From Candidatus Segatella caccae (GTDB lineage: Bacteria; Bacteroidota; Bacteroidia; Bacteroidales; Bacteroidaceae): a stretch of 50,375 nt of DNA. Below the pieces are notes generated by a model. It had not been told where the DNA came from and searched no databases. It worked only from the letters and a program-made list of their open reading frames with translations. The number at the start of each line of letters is the position of its first letter. Positions within the stretch are counted from its first letter, which is position 1. The translations under genes and the position numbers were made by a program. Location of the stretch: positions 1 to 50,375 of the forward strand of contig USOQ01000007.1 of the NCBI GenBank assembly GCA_900556395.1. The letters run 5' to 3'. Of the stretch, positions 25,657 through 33,683 are shown piece by piece.

Positions 25657-25683
25657 TGCCACATAATGAAAATATAGGTAACT

Positions 25684-25847
25684 GAACTTTCGCATATAAG
25701 GAAGTTAAAGGAGTTAAGGAAGTTAAGGAGTTAAGACGTATGTCTTGCAGCTTAATAACTACGCCAAAAAGACTATTGTCTTAACTCCTCAGCGACTGTA
25801 GGGAGCGATAACTTCATTAACTTCTGAACTTGCGAAACTTGAATAGG
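25684..25847. repeat. Imperfect long inverted repeat built of GAAGTTAAGGAGTTAAG units
   Basis: AGGAGTTAAGAC (25726-25737) is matched by GTCTTAACTCCT (25778-25789); outside these, TTTCGCA with GAAGTTAA (25688-25710) face TTAACTTC and TGCGAAA near 25819-25838. The 19-mer GAAGTTAAGGAGTTAAGAC (25719-25737) recurs exactly at 50066-50084 between atpH and atpA. It is non-coding and lies between the short sigma gene and the AraC gene. Confidence 0.65.
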
Positions 25848-25867
25848 TGATTATAGATAGAGGTAGG

Positions 25868-26302
25868 TTAAATTCCGGCCTCCTTTTTCTTTTTCGCTTG
25901 AGCCTTGCGATACTCACAGGGTGTCATTCCCATACGATGATAAAAATTGGCATAAAAACTCTGACGGGTATTAAAACCAGCCATATCACTAATATCTTCT
26001 ATTGTCATCTTGGTATATCTCCTGTCTGACAATAATGACATCGCTTCATTGACACGGAAATCGTTGACAAATTCAGAATAATTCTTATGTAGACGAGTGG
26101 CGCATACTGCAGAGATGTAACGGGCATTGGTATTTAGGTCGGCAGCCAGTCTGCGAGTGTTGTAAGTCTTATCCTTGTATTTGCCTTCAGCTACAATTAT
26201 TCGTAAAATTCCCTCATACAAACTATCCTTGAGCTTATCGCTGAGAAGAGTCTGGTAACGTGCTACTTTTTCTTTTTTAGGCGTATAGTTATATTTGGCC
26301 AT
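25868..26302 (-). CDS. AraC-family helix-turn-helix regulator (DNA-binding domain only)
   Basis: The 144-residue protein consists mainly of an AraC DNA-binding domain: a first helix-turn-helix (NTRRLAADLNTNARYISAVC) and a second (MTIEDISDMAGFNTRQSFYA), ending with the family signature NFYHRMGMTPCEYRKAQAKK. There is no ligand-binding domain, only about 40 charged residues before the HTH. Such short AraC proteins are common in Prevotella and often follow signalling proteins; none is adjacent here. Its promoter is at 26334-26365. Targets unknown. Confidence 0.88.
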   Translation of the reverse strand: MAKYNYTPKKEKVARYQTLLSDKLKDSLYEGILRIIVAEGKYKDKTYNTRRLAADLNTNARYISAVCATRLHKNYSEFVNDFRVNEAMSLLSDRRYTKMTIEDISDMAGFNTRQSFYANFYHRMGMTPCEYRKAQAKKKKEAGI

Positions 26303-26333
26303 AGCATTAAGTTAGTTTATAAATTTGTAATGA

Positions 26334-26365
26334 CAAAGATACGGCAAAACAAGATAAAGACCAAA
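26334..26365 (-). promoter_or_regulatory. Promoter of the AraC-type gene
   Basis: On the minus strand TTTG (26365-26362), 20 bp, TATCTTTG (26341-26334); 31 bases before the ATG. Confidence 0.7.
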
Positions 26366-26403
26366 TTTTTTGTGGTTTTTTTTATTAATTATATACAAAT
26401 AAA

Positions 26404-26434
26404 TTGCCTATATGGAATAAAAGCCGTAAATTTG
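26404..26434 (+). promoter_or_regulatory. Promoter of the LTA synthase-like gene
   Basis: TTG (26404-26406), 20 bp, TAAATTTG (26427-26434), then the ATG at 26459. It is divergent from the AraC promoter, with about 38 bp between the two. Confidence 0.65.
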
Positions 26435-26458
26435 CCCTAAAAATAAAAAACAGGTATA

Positions 26459-28351
26459 ATGAACAAACTCGGTGGAATGAAACAGATTACTTGGTTCGTG
26501 AGAACCTATGCCCTGCTCTTAGCAATTTTCATACTGCAAAAGCCATTATTTATGCTCATAACCCACAACGCTTCGCAGATGATGTGGGGAGATTTTTTTG
26601 CAGAAATGATACCCGTTATGTACCATGGACTGCGTATAGACCTGTCGATGGCAGGATATCTCATGCTCCTACCAGGATTGCTACTACTGGCCAATGTCTG
26701 GATAAGGCAGGAGTTCATACGCCCCATCTTCAATGCTTATATGGGGCTCATAGCGGCAGCTACAGCTCTCTGTTTTGTCCTTAACACCGTGCTCTACCCA
26801 TATTGGTGCTTCCCCTTGGACAGTATGCCGTTCTTCTACTTCTTTACATCACCTACAGATGCTTTTGCGAGTGCTTCACCCTGGGAAATACTCTTGGGTA
26901 TCATTGCCTTAGCAGGTATAACCATTCTGAACTGGTGGTTGTTACACATGCCTAAGCCAAGACGCGACCGCTATGGACGACGCGACTATCGTAACGAGGG
27001 CCTCGACTGCCATCGCACACGCACCTCCATCATCCTGTTTCTTATGACAGGCTTACTCATTCTGCCTATCCGTGGAGGCTTCACCGTAGCCACTACCAAT
27101 ACAGGAACAGCCTACTTTAGTCAGCTTTCTTACCTCAACCACTCTGCTGTCAACCCCATGTTCAGCCTATTCGAGTCGTTGACAAGACAGCAAGATTACG
27201 ACAAGCTGTATCGCTATATGGACGAGGACGAAGCCAATAAGATATTCAGCTCCATGGTTAGCCAAAGCGACGAAAACACCTACCCCATACTCAACAAAGA
27301 AGCACGTAGGCATGCTCCCGACATACTACTCGTGGTGATGGAGAGTTTCGCAAGCGACCTACTTCCTTCTATAGGCACACAGAAGAACGTAGCGGTATGC
27401 CTCGACTCTATCGCCCAGCAAGGTATACTCTTCACAAGATTCTATGCCAATAGTTTCCGAACAGACCGTGGACTGGTGGCCATCTTGAGTGGCTATCCTG
27501 CACAACCCACGATGAGCATTATGAAGGCCCCCAACAAGTCGAGTCATCTGCCTTCTATCTCTAAGTCGTTGGTGAAATATAAGAACTATCAGACGGCATA
27601 CTATTATGGAGGTGATATCAACTTCACCAACCAACGTTCGTACCTTATATCTCAAGGATTTCAGCGCATCACGTCTGACCAAGACTTCCCCATAGAACAG
27701 CGACTCAGCAAATGGGGAGTACACGACCACATCGTAGCCGATAAGTTGATGTACGATATAGAACACGAAAAGCCAACAGGACATCCTATGCTCAGAGTCT
27801 TCCAGACATCGAGTAGCCATGAGCCTTTCGAAGTGCCCTACAGCAGACTACAAGATAAGCGTCTCAACGCCTTTGCCTACACCGATAGTGTCATGGGGGC
27901 CATCGTGCGTAGATACCGCAAGTTGCCACAATGGAAGAATACACTTATCATCTTCGTGCCCGACCATGTAGGTGGTTACAAGGAGCATCTTGACAATGGC
28001 GACAGAAGCCGTTATCAGATACCGCTTATCTTAACGGGAGGAGCCATAGAACGCCCCATGAAGATAAAACTCATCGGTTCGCAACAAGACATTGCTGCCA
28101 CGCTGTTAGGTCAGCTTGGAGTGGAACACAAAGACTTCCTTTTCAGCAAAAATATGCTCAGTGATGCCACACCTAAGTTTGCCTTCTTCACCGTCAACGA
28201 TGCTTTTGGCGTAGTAAGCGAAGAGAACTCGCTGATTTTTGACAACAAAAGCAAGAAGGTACTATACGACAAAGGAGCCATTCATGGCTATAACATCAAG
28301 CGTGGACAGGCATACCTGCAAAAGTTGTACGACGACATCAGTAAGAAATAA
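26459..28351 (+). CDS. LTA synthase-family sulfatase-fold membrane enzyme
   Basis: The 630-residue inner-membrane protein has about five N-terminal spans (for example YALLLAIFILQKPLFMLITH) followed by an alkaline phosphatase/sulfatase-fold periplasmic domain: APDILLVVMESFASDLL (metal-binding Glu), SFRTDRGLVAILSGYPAQP (candidate nucleophile Thr), TSSSHEPFEVP and IFVPDHVGGYKE (metal-binding Asp/His). In Gram-positives LtaS polymerises glycerol phosphate; in Gram-negatives relatives transfer phosphoglycerol or phosphoethanolamine to glycans or lipid A. The product here cannot be told. The PAP2 phosphatase follows 65 bp later, suggesting joint lipid or envelope work. A second possible start is the Met at residue 7. 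Confidence 0.85.
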   Translation: MNKLGGMKQITWFVRTYALLLAIFILQKPLFMLITHNASQMMWGDFFAEMIPVMYHGLRIDLSMAGYLMLLPGLLLLANVWIRQEFIRPIFNAYMGLIAAATALCFVLNTVLYPYWCFPLDSMPFFYFFTSPTDAFASASPWEILLGIIALAGITILNWWLLHMPKPRRDRYGRRDYRNEGLDCHRTRTSIILFLMTGLLILPIRGGFTVATTNTGTAYFSQLSYLNHSAVNPMFSLFESLTRQQDYDKLYRYMDEDEANKIFSSMVSQSDENTYPILNKEARRHAPDILLVVMESFASDLLPSIGTQKNVAVCLDSIAQQGILFTRFYANSFRTDRGLVAILSGYPAQPTMSIMKAPNKSSHLPSISKSLVKYKNYQTAYYYGGDINFTNQRSYLISQGFQRITSDQDFPIEQRLSKWGVHDHIVADKLMYDIEHEKPTGHPMLRVFQTSSSHEPFEVPYSRLQDKRLNAFAYTDSVMGAIVRRYRKLPQWKNTLIIFVPDHVGGYKEHLDNGDRSRYQIPLILTGGAIERPMKIKLIGSQQDIAATLLGQLGVEHKDFLFSKNMLSDATPKFAFFTVNDAFGVVSEENSLIFDNKSKKVLYDKGAIHGYNIKRGQAYLQKLYDDISKK

Positions 28352-28416
28352 TCACACCCCGATATATCAACATTATAAAAGTTCTCAAGAAAACATAATA
28401 GAAGCTATATACACGA

Positions 28417-29124
28417 ATGACAGACATGCTCAACACACTGGAACAGGCAGACACCCAACTATTATTGTTTCTCAACGGATTTCATAATAGTTTTTGGGAC
28501 TATTTCATGATGATATACAGCAGCCGATTTGTATGGATACCATTTTATGCAAGTTTCCTCTATGTGATGTTCCGCAATTATGATTGGCGCTTAGTAACCA
28601 AATGCCTTGTGGCCATCGTGACCATCGTAGTGCTATGCGACCAAACCACCTCTACGCTCATCAAGCCGATGGTGGAACGCATGAGACCAAGTAATATTGA
28701 CAATCCCATCTCACCCATGGTACATATCGTGAGCAACTATAGGGGCGGCAAATACGGTTTCCCATCCTCGCACGCTGCCAATGCTTGGGGAATGGCCTTC
28801 TTTGCCATGTATCTGACACGCAACAGAAAACTAAACCTATTTCTGTTGGCTTGGGCCTTGGTGATGGCATACTCCCGCATCTATATGGGGGTTCACTACC
28901 CTGGCGACATATTGATAGGAACATTCTTCGGAGCCTTGTTTGCCACCCTGTGCTACTATCTCTTAGCATTGGCCGACCCACAAGGTATACAGAAATGGAA
29001 AGTCCAAGATAGACTACTATTACAAGGATGGCTCCCTATCACTGCAGGTTCCATCTCCATTCTGTGCATGCTGATTGCTGCAGCTTATATGGCTGCCACA
29101 CAACCGGACTTATTCATCCGTTAA
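28417..29124 (+). CDS. PAP2-family membrane phosphatase
   Basis: The 235-residue protein has about six spans and the three phosphatase motifs: KPMVERMRP (KxxxxxxRP), GFPSSHAAN (PSxH) and SRIYMGVHYPGD (SRxxxxxHxxxD), forming a periplasmic-side active site. Likely substrates are undecaprenyl diphosphate, phosphatidylglycerol phosphate or a lipid A phosphate; the sequence alone cannot choose. It sits in line with the LTA synthase-like gene, where it could recycle the diacylglycerol-type or polyprenyl by-product. The ATG at 28417 is followed by another Met at residue 4. Confidence 0.88.
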   Translation: MTDMLNTLEQADTQLLLFLNGFHNSFWDYFMMIYSSRFVWIPFYASFLYVMFRNYDWRLVTKCLVAIVTIVVLCDQTTSTLIKPMVERMRPSNIDNPISPMVHIVSNYRGGKYGFPSSHAANAWGMAFFAMYLTRNRKLNLFLLAWALVMAYSRIYMGVHYPGDILIGTFFGALFATLCYYLLALADPQGIQKWKVQDRLLLQGWLPITAGSISILCMLIAAAYMAATQPDLFIR

Positions 29125-29207
29125 AAAAAAGTATGGCATAGCAATCCACATCGGAAGACTAAAAAACGATTATACAAACATATATATTAATCAAAATCAG
29201 AAACAAG

Positions 29208-29597
29208 ATGAAGAAAATGATGTTTTTTGCAATCGCAGCCTTAGGCATTACACTGGCAGCTTGCAATGGTAAGAAGACCGAACAGACACAGGAAGCCACC
29301 ACAGAGGTAGTAGCTATCACCGACACAGCCTTCCAAAATAAGGTTGCAGGTGATTATCAGAGCTATGATGGTAGCAAGGTGATTACGCTTAACAGCGACT
29401 TGACCGTAACGACCAAGAACGACCAGGACTACTATAAGTGGGAACTGATTGCTCTACCTGAGGGCGACCAGACTGTTATCCTACTCGACCGCAAGGGAGT
29501 AGACAAGGACATACAGACTCAAGCTCAAATCGATGCTGCAGAGGGTATGATCATTGTTAACAATGAGACTTATCGCAAAAAGCAGGAAGCTAAGTAA
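29208..29597 (+). CDS. Small lipoprotein of unknown function
   Basis: The 129-residue protein has a lipoprotein signal peptide (MKKMMFFAIAALGITLAAC, lipobox LAAC with Cys at 19), then a polar linker (KKTEQTQEATTEVV) and one small beta-rich domain (VAGDYQSYDGSKVITLNSDL, DYYKWELI). The pattern of a small barrel resembles NlpE N-terminal-like lipoproteins, but the Cys pair of NlpE is missing. Its spacing of 83 bp from the PAP2 gene allows a separate promoter; none is clear. Confidence 0.75.
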   Translation: MKKMMFFAIAALGITLAACNGKKTEQTQEATTEVVAITDTAFQNKVAGDYQSYDGSKVITLNSDLTVTTKNDQDYYKWELIALPEGDQTVILLDRKGVDKDIQTQAQIDAAEGMIIVNNETYRKKQEAK

Positions 29598-29620
29598 GAA
29601 GAACTTCTTACTTCTCAAAC

Positions 29621-29707
29621 AAAAAACGCTCCTCACTTCACAGTGAAGAGCGTCTATTCAATAGGTATTAGTTCCGTTTAAGGTAAAAAGATTGTATTCA
29701 GGATAAC
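29621..29707 (-). ncRNA. Possible small RNA opposite the glnS upstream region
   Basis: On the minus strand a -7-like TACCTTTG (29720-29713) is followed by about 55 unstructured bases and then a hairpin (29653-29626; 11 of 12 pairs) with six U. This gives a transcript of about 87 bases with promoter-like and terminator-like ends and no ORF. The TTTG box at 29740-29737 is only 16 bp upstream, shorter than the usual 19-20, so the promoter is weak. The hairpin could also end the lipoprotein message on the plus strand. Confidence 0.35.
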
Positions 29708-29854
29708 GTTTGCAAAGGTAGTAAAAATATTTTAAACAAAAAAATATTTTGATGTATTTTATAACACATTTTTTCAAAAAAGCAATAAAAATATCTTTCT
29801 ATCAACTTTTTTCTACACCTCTTCAAGATTTCAAAAAAAATATAAGGCACATAT

Positions 29855-29886
29855 TTTTCATACTTACAATTTATTTTGTACCTTTG
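29855..29886 (+). promoter_or_regulatory. glnS promoter
   Basis: TTTT (29855-29858), 20 bp, TACCTTTG (29879-29886); 39 bases before the ATG. The -7 box is perfect, the -33 box imperfect. Confidence 0.6.
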
Positions 29887-29925
29887 CACCATATTAATAT
29901 TATACAATACATATCTCATTGAAAT

Positions 29926-31641
29926 ATGGCAATAAATGAAGAAAATCTGAACGAGGAGAAGAAAAGTATCTCTTTCGTTGAACAATTTGTAGAAGAGGAT
30001 CTCAAGGAGGGAAAAAACAATGGTCGTATACAGACACGTTTTCCCCCAGAGCCTAACGGATATTTGCACATAGGACACGCCAAAGCCATCTGTATGGACT
30101 TCGGAGTGGCCGAAAAGTATAATGGTATCTGCAACCTCCGTTTCGATGATACCAACCCCAGCAAGGAGAACAACGAATATGTTGAGAATATCCTTCAAGA
30201 TATACAATGGCTCGGCTTCAAATGGGGAAACATCTACTATGCTTCCGACTACTTTGAGAAACTTTGGGACTTCGCTATCTGGATGATCAAGAACGGACAC
30301 GCCTACATCGACGAGCAGACAGCAGAACAGATAGCAGAGCAGAAAGGTACTCCTACCACACCTGGTACGGCAAGTCCTTATCGTGACCGCCCTGTAGAAG
30401 AGAGTTTGGCTCTCTTCGAAAAGATGAATACCCCCGAAGCCGTAGAAGGAAGCATGGTGCTTCGAGCTAAACTCGACATGGCCAATCCTAACATGCACTT
30501 CCGCGACCCTATCATCTACCGCATCATACAGACTCCACACCATCGTACAGGCACCAAGTGGCATTGCTACCCTATGTATGACTTTGCCCATGGACAGAGC
30601 GACTACTTTGAGGGTGTAACCCACTCTATCTGCACCTTGGAGTTTGTACCTCATCGTCCTTTGTACGACAAACTGATCGACTTCCTCAAGGAACAAGACA
30701 ACACTGCAGACGTTCTGAACGACAATCGTCCTCGACAGATTGAGTTTAATCGTCTCAACCTTACCTATACGGTGATGAGTAAGCGTAAACTTCACACACT
30801 CGTAGACGAGCACCTCGTCAACGGATGGGACGACCCACGTATGCCCACACTCTGCGGTATGCGCCGTCGAGGCTACTCTCCAGAGAGCATCCGCATGTTT
30901 ATCAACAGCATTGGCTACACCAAGTTTGATGCACTCAATGACATGGCTCTTCTCGAAGCTTCTGTACGCGAAGACCTCAACAAGAAGGCTTGCCGAGTAA
31001 GCGCAGTCCTCGACCCAGTGAAACTCGTCATCACCAATTATCCTGAAGGCGAAAGCGAGGAAATGGAGGCTATTAATAATCCTGAAAATGAAGCCGATGG
31101 CACACACACCATCACCTTCAGCAAGAACCTATGGATAGAACGTGGCGACTTCATGGAAGATGCTCCTAAGAAGTTCTTCCGCATGACACCAGGCAAGGAA
31201 GTTCGTCTGAAGAATGCTTACATCGTGAAGTGTACAGGATGCACCAAGGATGCAGAAGGCAACATCATCGAGATTCAGGCAGAATATGATCCTATCAGCA
31301 AGAGCGGTATGGAAGGCGCCAACCGTAAGGTGAAAGGCACTCTGCACTGGGTATCAGCAGATCACTGTGTCAAGGCTGAAGTACGTGAGTACGACCGTCT
31401 TTTCAATGTAGAAAATCCTTCTGTCGACGAGCGCGACTTCCGCGAGTTGCTCAACCCAGAGAGTCTGCACACCTTCAACAACTGCTATGTGGAGGAATAT
31501 GCTGCCAATAAGAAACCAGGTGAATACTTGCAGTTCCAGCGCATAGGCTACTTCATGGCCGACCTCGATACAACAGCAGAGCATCCTGTATTCAACAAAA
31601 CCGTAGGTCTGAAAGATACTTGGGCAAAGCTCAATAAGTAA
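29926..31641 (+). CDS. glnS: Glutaminyl-tRNA synthetase
   Basis: GlnRS charges tRNA-Gln with glutamine in the cytoplasm. The 571-residue protein has the class I HIGH motif (H48-H51 in GYLHIGHAKA), RFDDTNPSKENNEYVENILQ, the KMSKS-type loop VMSKRKL, GWDDPRMPTLCGMRRRGYSP, and C-terminal anticodon-binding beta barrels (FSKNLWIERGDFM, GKEVRLKNAYIVKC). These separate it from GltX. Its presence suggests direct charging rather than the GatCAB transamidation route for Gln. Normal length. It starts at ATG 29926 after its own promoter; dedA follows 32 bp later. Confidence 0.97.
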   Translation: MAINEENLNEEKKSISFVEQFVEEDLKEGKNNGRIQTRFPPEPNGYLHIGHAKAICMDFGVAEKYNGICNLRFDDTNPSKENNEYVENILQDIQWLGFKWGNIYYASDYFEKLWDFAIWMIKNGHAYIDEQTAEQIAEQKGTPTTPGTASPYRDRPVEESLALFEKMNTPEAVEGSMVLRAKLDMANPNMHFRDPIIYRIIQTPHHRTGTKWHCYPMYDFAHGQSDYFEGVTHSICTLEFVPHRPLYDKLIDFLKEQDNTADVLNDNRPRQIEFNRLNLTYTVMSKRKLHTLVDEHLVNGWDDPRMPTLCGMRRRGYSPESIRMFINSIGYTKFDALNDMALLEASVREDLNKKACRVSAVLDPVKLVITNYPEGESEEMEAINNPENEADGTHTITFSKNLWIERGDFMEDAPKKFFRMTPGKEVRLKNAYIVKCTGCTKDAEGNIIEIQAEYDPISKSGMEGANRKVKGTLHWVSADHCVKAEVREYDRLFNVENPSVDERDFRELLNPESLHTFNNCYVEEYAANKKPGEYLQFQRIGYFMADLDTTAEHPVFNKTVGLKDTWAKLNK

Positions 31642-31673
31642 ATTCTATCTACTTATCAGTTATATCAACGAAG

Positions 31674-32318
31674 ATGAATACAGCTGCACTTTTTCTGTGG
31701 ATTCTCGACAACTTGAACTATTGGGTGGTCATGCTCTTCATGGCCATCGAGAGTTCCTTTATACCCTTCCCTTCCGAGGTGGTTGTTCCACCCGCTGCAT
31801 GGAAGGCTATGGATCCAGCCAGCGGAATGAACTTTCTGCTCGTCATCGTGGTTGCTACGATAGGTGCTAACATAGGAGCCCTCATTAACTACTACATTGC
31901 AAAATGGGTAGGTCGCCCCATTATCTACCGATTTGCAGATAGTCGCATAGGACACATGTGTCTCATCGACCGTGAAAAGGTAGAGACTGCAGAAGCGTAT
32001 TTCCGCAAGCATGGTGCCGCCTCTACCATCTTTGGAAGACTGGTTCCAGCAGTGCGCCAACTTATCAGCATCCCTGCAGGTTTGTCTGGCATGCACTTGG
32101 GCAAGTTCTTACTATACACAACGATAGGAGCAGGCATCTGGAACACGGTATTGGCGGTGATAGGTTGGAGCATCTACCAATATACAGACTATAAGACTAC
32201 ACAGGATGTATACCAGCAGGCTCTGAAGTATAGTCACGAAATAGGCTATGTACTCTTAGCTCTTGCCGTAGTAGTTGTTGCCTTTATTGCTTATAAGGGT
32301 CTCAAGAAGAAAAAATAA
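31674..32318 (+). CDS. DedA-family membrane protein
   Basis: The 214-residue inner-membrane protein has about five hydrophobic stretches and DedA hallmarks: AIESSFIPFPSEVVVPPAAW (the ExxxPxPxE region), GANIGALINYYIAKWVGRP, and FGRLVPAVRQLISIPAGLSG (the FxRxxPxxRxxxxxxAG motif). Bacterial DedA proteins help return undecaprenyl phosphate or other lipids across the inner membrane and affect membrane potential. It starts 32 bp after glnS and may share its transcript. Two hairpins follow. Confidence 0.92.
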   Translation: MNTAALFLWILDNLNYWVVMLFMAIESSFIPFPSEVVVPPAAWKAMDPASGMNFLLVIVVATIGANIGALINYYIAKWVGRPIIYRFADSRIGHMCLIDREKVETAEAYFRKHGAASTIFGRLVPAVRQLISIPAGLSGMHLGKFLLYTTIGAGIWNTVLAVIGWSIYQYTDYKTTQDVYQQALKYSHEIGYVLLALAVVVVAFIAYKGLKKKK

Positions 32319-32323
32319 ACACA

Positions 32324-32357
32324 AAGTCTTGTCTAAGATATCTGACAGACAAGACTT
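32324..32357. terminator. First hairpin after dedA
   Basis: AAGTCTTGTCT (32324-32334) and AGACAAGACTT (32347-32357) form a perfect 11-bp stem five bases after the dedA stop. No U-run follows, so it may protect the 3' end or pause RNA polymerase. Confidence 0.5.
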
Positions 32358-32370
32358 AATATCTAATCAC

Positions 32371-32419
32371 AAAAAATAAAAATCTCTGCGAGCATTACTC
32401 ACAGAGATTTTTATTTTTT
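32371..32419. terminator. Bidirectional terminator between dedA and the GDP-mannose gene
   Basis: Perfect 18-bp inverted arms (32371-32388 and 32402-32419), with core AATCTCTG/CAGAGATT and A-run and T-run ends on both strands, serve two convergent genes. Confidence 0.88.
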
Positions 32420-32504
32420 ATAAAGATTTCTCACTGCTATAACCACACCTAACTAAGCTAAGTCTTTCTCGTTAAGGTGCTGATAACATATAAAATTGTG
32501 CCAA

Positions 32505-33572
32505 TTAGTTCATGCCAGAGAACTGCTTAATGCGCTGTTCTTCCGACATTTTGCAGATTAGCAAGGTGCCATCCTCTTCGGCCACGATATAACCTTCAAG
32601 TCCCTGTATGACAACCTTTTTCTCGTTCAGCGTATGAACAATGTTGTTTTTCGACTCTATCATCTGGATATTATTGCCAATGGTGGCATTTCCATACAGG
32701 TCGCGATGCGACTGAGCCAGCAGGCTACCCCATGTACCTAAATCGCTCCATCCAAAATTAGCTGGGAAAACAAATATCTCCTCTGCCTTCTCCATGATGG
32801 CATAGTCAATGGAGATATTCTCACACTCAGGATATTTCAGATCTATCTGTTCCTGCTCCTGGGGCGTGCCGTAGATAGGGCGCAAACTTTCAAAAATCTT
32901 TGCTATAGCAGGCTGATATACACGAAAAGCATTCACTATAGTAGCCGCACTCATAATAAAGATACCAGCATTCCAGAAGAAATTCTTATCGCTGACATAC
33001 TTTTTAGCCGTCTCTAAGTTTGGCTTCTCACGGAATTGATCTACTCGGAATATCTCCTTATTGCGAGCCGATGGAGTGCGAAGATCGCCTTGAATATATC
33101 CATATCCTGTCTCAGGACGCGTTGGCTTCATACCAAGTGTCACAATACTATCGGTTTCACCAGTAAACTTAAGTGCTGAAACTATAACACGTCTGAACTC
33201 AGTACTATTAGTCACAATATGGTCGGATGGAGATACTACGATATTGGCATTGGGGTCTTTTTCCTTAATACGCCAGCTGATGTATGCCACACATGGAGCC
33301 GTGTTTCGGCGACAGGGTTCCTGCACAATATTTCCTACAGGAATCTCGGGCAACTGTTCTTGTACAAGAGCCGCATACTTCTTATTGGTTACCACCCACA
33401 CATTCTCAGGATCGCAAATCCCCTCAAATCTGTCGAATGTAAGTTGGAGCAAAGTACGCCCCGTACCCAACACGTCGATAAACTGTTTGGGTTTCTCTTC
33501 GGTGCTCATAGGCCAGAATCTGCTGCCTACTCCACCTGCCATGATCACTAAATGGTTATTTTTGTGAGCCAT
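32505..33572 (-). CDS. Mannose-1-phosphate guanylyltransferase
   Basis: The enzyme makes GDP-mannose from mannose-1-phosphate and GTP for surface glycans and GDP-fucose. The 355-residue protein begins with the nucleotidyltransferase signature IMAGGVGSRFWPMSTEEKPKQ, and has PCRRNTAPCVAYI, VVSPSDHIV, FREKPNLETAKKYV (the FxEKP sugar-phosphate motif), WNAGIFIMSA and FPANFGWSDLGTW. It lacks the C-terminal cupin isomerase domain of bifunctional ManC/AlgA, so it is transferase only. Its own promoter is at 33601-33631. Confidence 0.93.
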   Translation of the reverse strand: MAHKNNHLVIMAGGVGSRFWPMSTEEKPKQFIDVLGTGRTLLQLTFDRFEGICDPENVWVVTNKKYAALVQEQLPEIPVGNIVQEPCRRNTAPCVAYISWRIKEKDPNANIVVSPSDHIVTNSTEFRRVIVSALKFTGETDSIVTLGMKPTRPETGYGYIQGDLRTPSARNKEIFRVDQFREKPNLETAKKYVSDKNFFWNAGIFIMSAATIVNAFRVYQPAIAKIFESLRPIYGTPQEQEQIDLKYPECENISIDYAIMEKAEEIFVFPANFGWSDLGTWGSLLAQSHRDLYGNATIGNNIQMIESKNNIVHTLNEKKVVIQGLEGYIVAEEDGTLLICKMSEEQRIKQFSGMN

Positions 33573-33600
33573 ATTTCTTTTTATAAAATGTTATATATTG

Positions 33601-33631
33601 CAAAGGTAATAAAAAATAACTATAAAACAAA
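33601..33631 (-). promoter_or_regulatory. Promoter of the mannose-1-phosphate guanylyltransferase gene
   Basis: On the minus strand TTTG (33631-33628), 19 bp, TACCTTTG (33608-33601); 28 bases before the ATG. The -33 box lies within the U-run end of the xylulokinase terminator. Confidence 0.75.
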
Positions 33632-33656
33632 AAAAGGATGAGATATTTTCTCATCC
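33628..33656 (-). terminator. Xylulokinase terminator
   Basis: GGATGAG (33656-33650) and CTCATCC (33642-33636) on the minus strand form a 7-bp stem around a 7-base loop, followed by a U-run. It overlaps the start of the next promoter, a compact arrangement. Confidence 0.8.
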
Positions 33657-33683
33657 TTCTCTCTTTTTATCGATATTGCATAA

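Larger units (their letters stand above)
29598..29925. other. Gene-free spacer upstream of glnS
   Basis: This 328-bp stretch holds a hairpin at 29626-29653, a minus-strand TACCTTTG box at 29713-29720 (together a possible small RNA, listed separately), a very A/T-rich part from 29720 to 29850, and the glnS promoter at 29855-29886. No protein-coding ORF is supported. The long antisense frame that enters from glnS is a shadow. Confidence 0.6.

Noticed and set aside
25684..25847. CRISPR-like short repeats
   Set aside because: The repeated units are adjoining or inverted, without regular unique spacers, and no cas genes are present.
29698..31107. 469-residue minus-strand ORF opposite glnS
   Set aside because: It lies almost wholly antisense to a clear GlnRS gene, has no recognisable motif and unusual Cys/Val/His-rich composition; it is a shadow frame.
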